Part shown: positions 63,171 to 64,000 of the stretch, one piece after another
How the letters are laid out: each line of letters starts with the position of its first letter
How positions within the stretch are numbered: the stretch's first letter is position 1
From: Phyllobacterium sophorae
GTDB taxonomy: Bacteria > Pseudomonadota > Alphaproteobacteria > Rhizobiales > Rhizobiaceae
NCBI RefSeq assembly: GCF_003010965.1
Contig: NZ_PGGM01000014.1
Coordinates: 124,001-188,000, forward strand
Length of the DNA: 64,000 nt
Reading direction: 5' to 3'
Notes under the pieces: generated by a model
Told to the model about the DNA's origin: nothing
The model's input: only the letters and a program-made list of their open reading frames with translations
The model's database searches: none
Position numbers and translations under genes: made by a program

Positions 63171-64000
63171 ATGACCGCAGAAAAGGCCGCCAGACGTGGG
63201 CGAAGCGCGCGACGCGATGGCGCGGCAAAACCTCACGGTGTGCCCTATATCGTTCGAAACATCCCGACATACGACATTCTGTCTGAAGAAAACCTCCAGA
63301 AGATCGAGCGCACGGCAGACCGCATCCTGGCCGAGGTCGGGATAGAGTTTCGCGACGATCCTGCTGCGGTCGATCACTGGAAGCGGGCCGGAGCCAAGGT
63401 GGACGGCGTCCTTGTCCGCTTCGAGCCGGGAATGCTTCGCGAAATCGTCTCTTCCGCGCCGAGTATGTTCACCCAGCACGCCCGCAATCCTGCAAACAAC
63501 GTCCAAATCGGGGGCGATAATGTCGTCTTTTCGCCCGCCTACGGTTCGCCCTTCGTCATGGATCTCGATAAAGGCCGTCGCTACGGCACGATCGAGGACT
63601 TTCGCAACTTCATCAAGCTTGCCCAGAGTAGCCCTTGGCTGCACCATTCTGGTGGTACGATCTGCGAACCTGTTGACGTTCCAGTCAACAAACGTCACCT
63701 CGACATGGTTTACAGCCATATCAAGTATTCAGATCGCGCGTTCATGGGATCGGTGACGGCGGAGGCGCGCGCGGAGGACTCGGTCGAAATGGCACGCATC
63801 CTTTTCGGTGCGGAGTTCGTCGACCAGAGCTGTGTCATCCTGGGCAACGTCAATGTGAACTCCCCGCTGGTCTGGGACGGCACCATGACGACGTCTCTAC
63901 GCGCCTACGCCCGCGCCAACCAAGCTGCCGTCGTCGTGCCCTTCATTCTTGGTGGTGCAATGGGACCGGTCACCAATGCGGGAGCCATTGCACAGTCCCT
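63171..64000 (+). CDS. Trimethylamine methyltransferase (MttB)-family protein, 5' part
   Basis: The frame from ATG 63171 (GGAGG at 63161) stays open to the window edge. About 276 residues include DILSEENLQKIERTADRILAEVGIEF, VLVRFEPGMLREIVSSAP, NNVQIGGDNVVFSPAYGSPFV and VVPFILGGAMGPVTNAGAIAQS, all typical of the MttB superfamily. Most bacterial members outside pyrrolysine users are corrinoid-dependent demethylases of betaines or choline-derived quaternary amines. The C-terminal region where a pyrrolysine codon would sit is outside the window. A long antisense open frame covers the same DNA. Confidence 0.9.
   Translation, partial: MTAEKAARRGRSARRDGAAKPHGVPYIVRNIPTYDILSEENLQKIERTADRILAEVGIEFRDDPAAVDHWKRAGAKVDGVLVRFEPGMLREIVSSAPSMFTQHARNPANNVQIGGDNVVFSPAYGSPFVMDLDKGRRYGTIEDFRNFIKLAQSSPWLHHSGGTICEPVDVPVNKRHLDMVYSHIKYSDRAFMGSVTAEARAEDSVEMARILFGAEFVDQSCVILGNVNVNSPLVWDGTMTTSLRAYARANQAAVVVPFILGGAMGPVTNAGAIAQS

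Noticed and set aside
62958-63719. 253-codon minus-strand frame antisense to the MttB-like gene
   Set aside because: It opposes a clear family gene and resembles no protein; it is a GC-codon shadow.

Overview
The window reads as a fragment of an alphaproteobacterial, rhizobia-like genome (order Rhizobiales/Hyphomicrobiales). The supporting signs are a GC-rich coding style, a GntR-controlled aromatic/amino-acid-type ABC locus, a BgsA/CrdS-like beta-glucan synthase operon, several class III cyclase genes of the rhizobial type, and many decayed genes. The mix of accessory catabolism, stand-alone regulators, an insertion-sequence scar and at least ten broken genes suggests a chromid, megaplasmid or genomic-island-rich region. 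That placement is an inference from gene content. No rRNA, tRNA or CRISPR array was seen.

Layout. 1-2.6 kb: a glutamate symporter (gltS) between an AraC remnant, an AI-2E-transporter remnant and an efflux-adaptor remnant. 3.4-14.5 kb: a catabolic locus around a GntR regulator. The minus arm holds a TIM-barrel isomerase/dehydratase-like protein, a complete polar-amino-acid-type ABC transporter and shikimate dehydrogenase, followed by type II dehydroquinase and a Gfo/Idh/MocA dehydrogenase. The plus arm holds an intradiol ring-cleavage dioxygenase, an HpaH-type hydratase, an HpaI-type aldolase and a leaderless solute-binding protein. A CHMI-type tautomerase lies on the plus strand between aroQ and aroE. 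The parts suggest conversion of a quinate/shikimate-like compound to an aromatic, ring cleavage and central metabolites, but in an unusual combination. 14.8-17.9 kb: a methyltransferase behind a structured leader, a small acetyltransferase, a LysR gene cut by an ISL3-family scar, and a decayed cold-shock gene.

17.9-29.8 kb: a cyclase-TPR regulator, a frameshifted pstS-like gene, a three-gene polysaccharide operon (membrane-fusion-like protein, secreted six-hairpin glycosidase-like protein, processive GT2 synthase) and a giant SAM-cyclase-ATPase regulator. 30-36 kb: acetyltransferase, integrase, AraC and MFS remnants around a translationally coupled PLP-dehydratase / ornithine-cyclodeaminase-like pair and a small lipoprotein. 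36-45 kb: a DUF900-type lipoprotein hydrolase, nitroreductase, metallo-beta-lactamase-fold hydrolase, HD protein, two paralogous NmrA-like proteins flanking a secreted cupin, and a third cyclase-TPR protein.

45-64 kb: hypothetical proteins, a secreted two-haem-motif protein, a VOC protein, an MFS/AraC pair, a RidA/TetR divergon with four matching operators, a LysR/TauE divergon, an ECF sigma factor with a DUF4142-cupredoxin operon sharing a promoter-like motif, a YdeI-like protein, a DHA2 exporter, a 24-residue membrane peptide and the start of an MttB-family methyltransferase running off the right edge.
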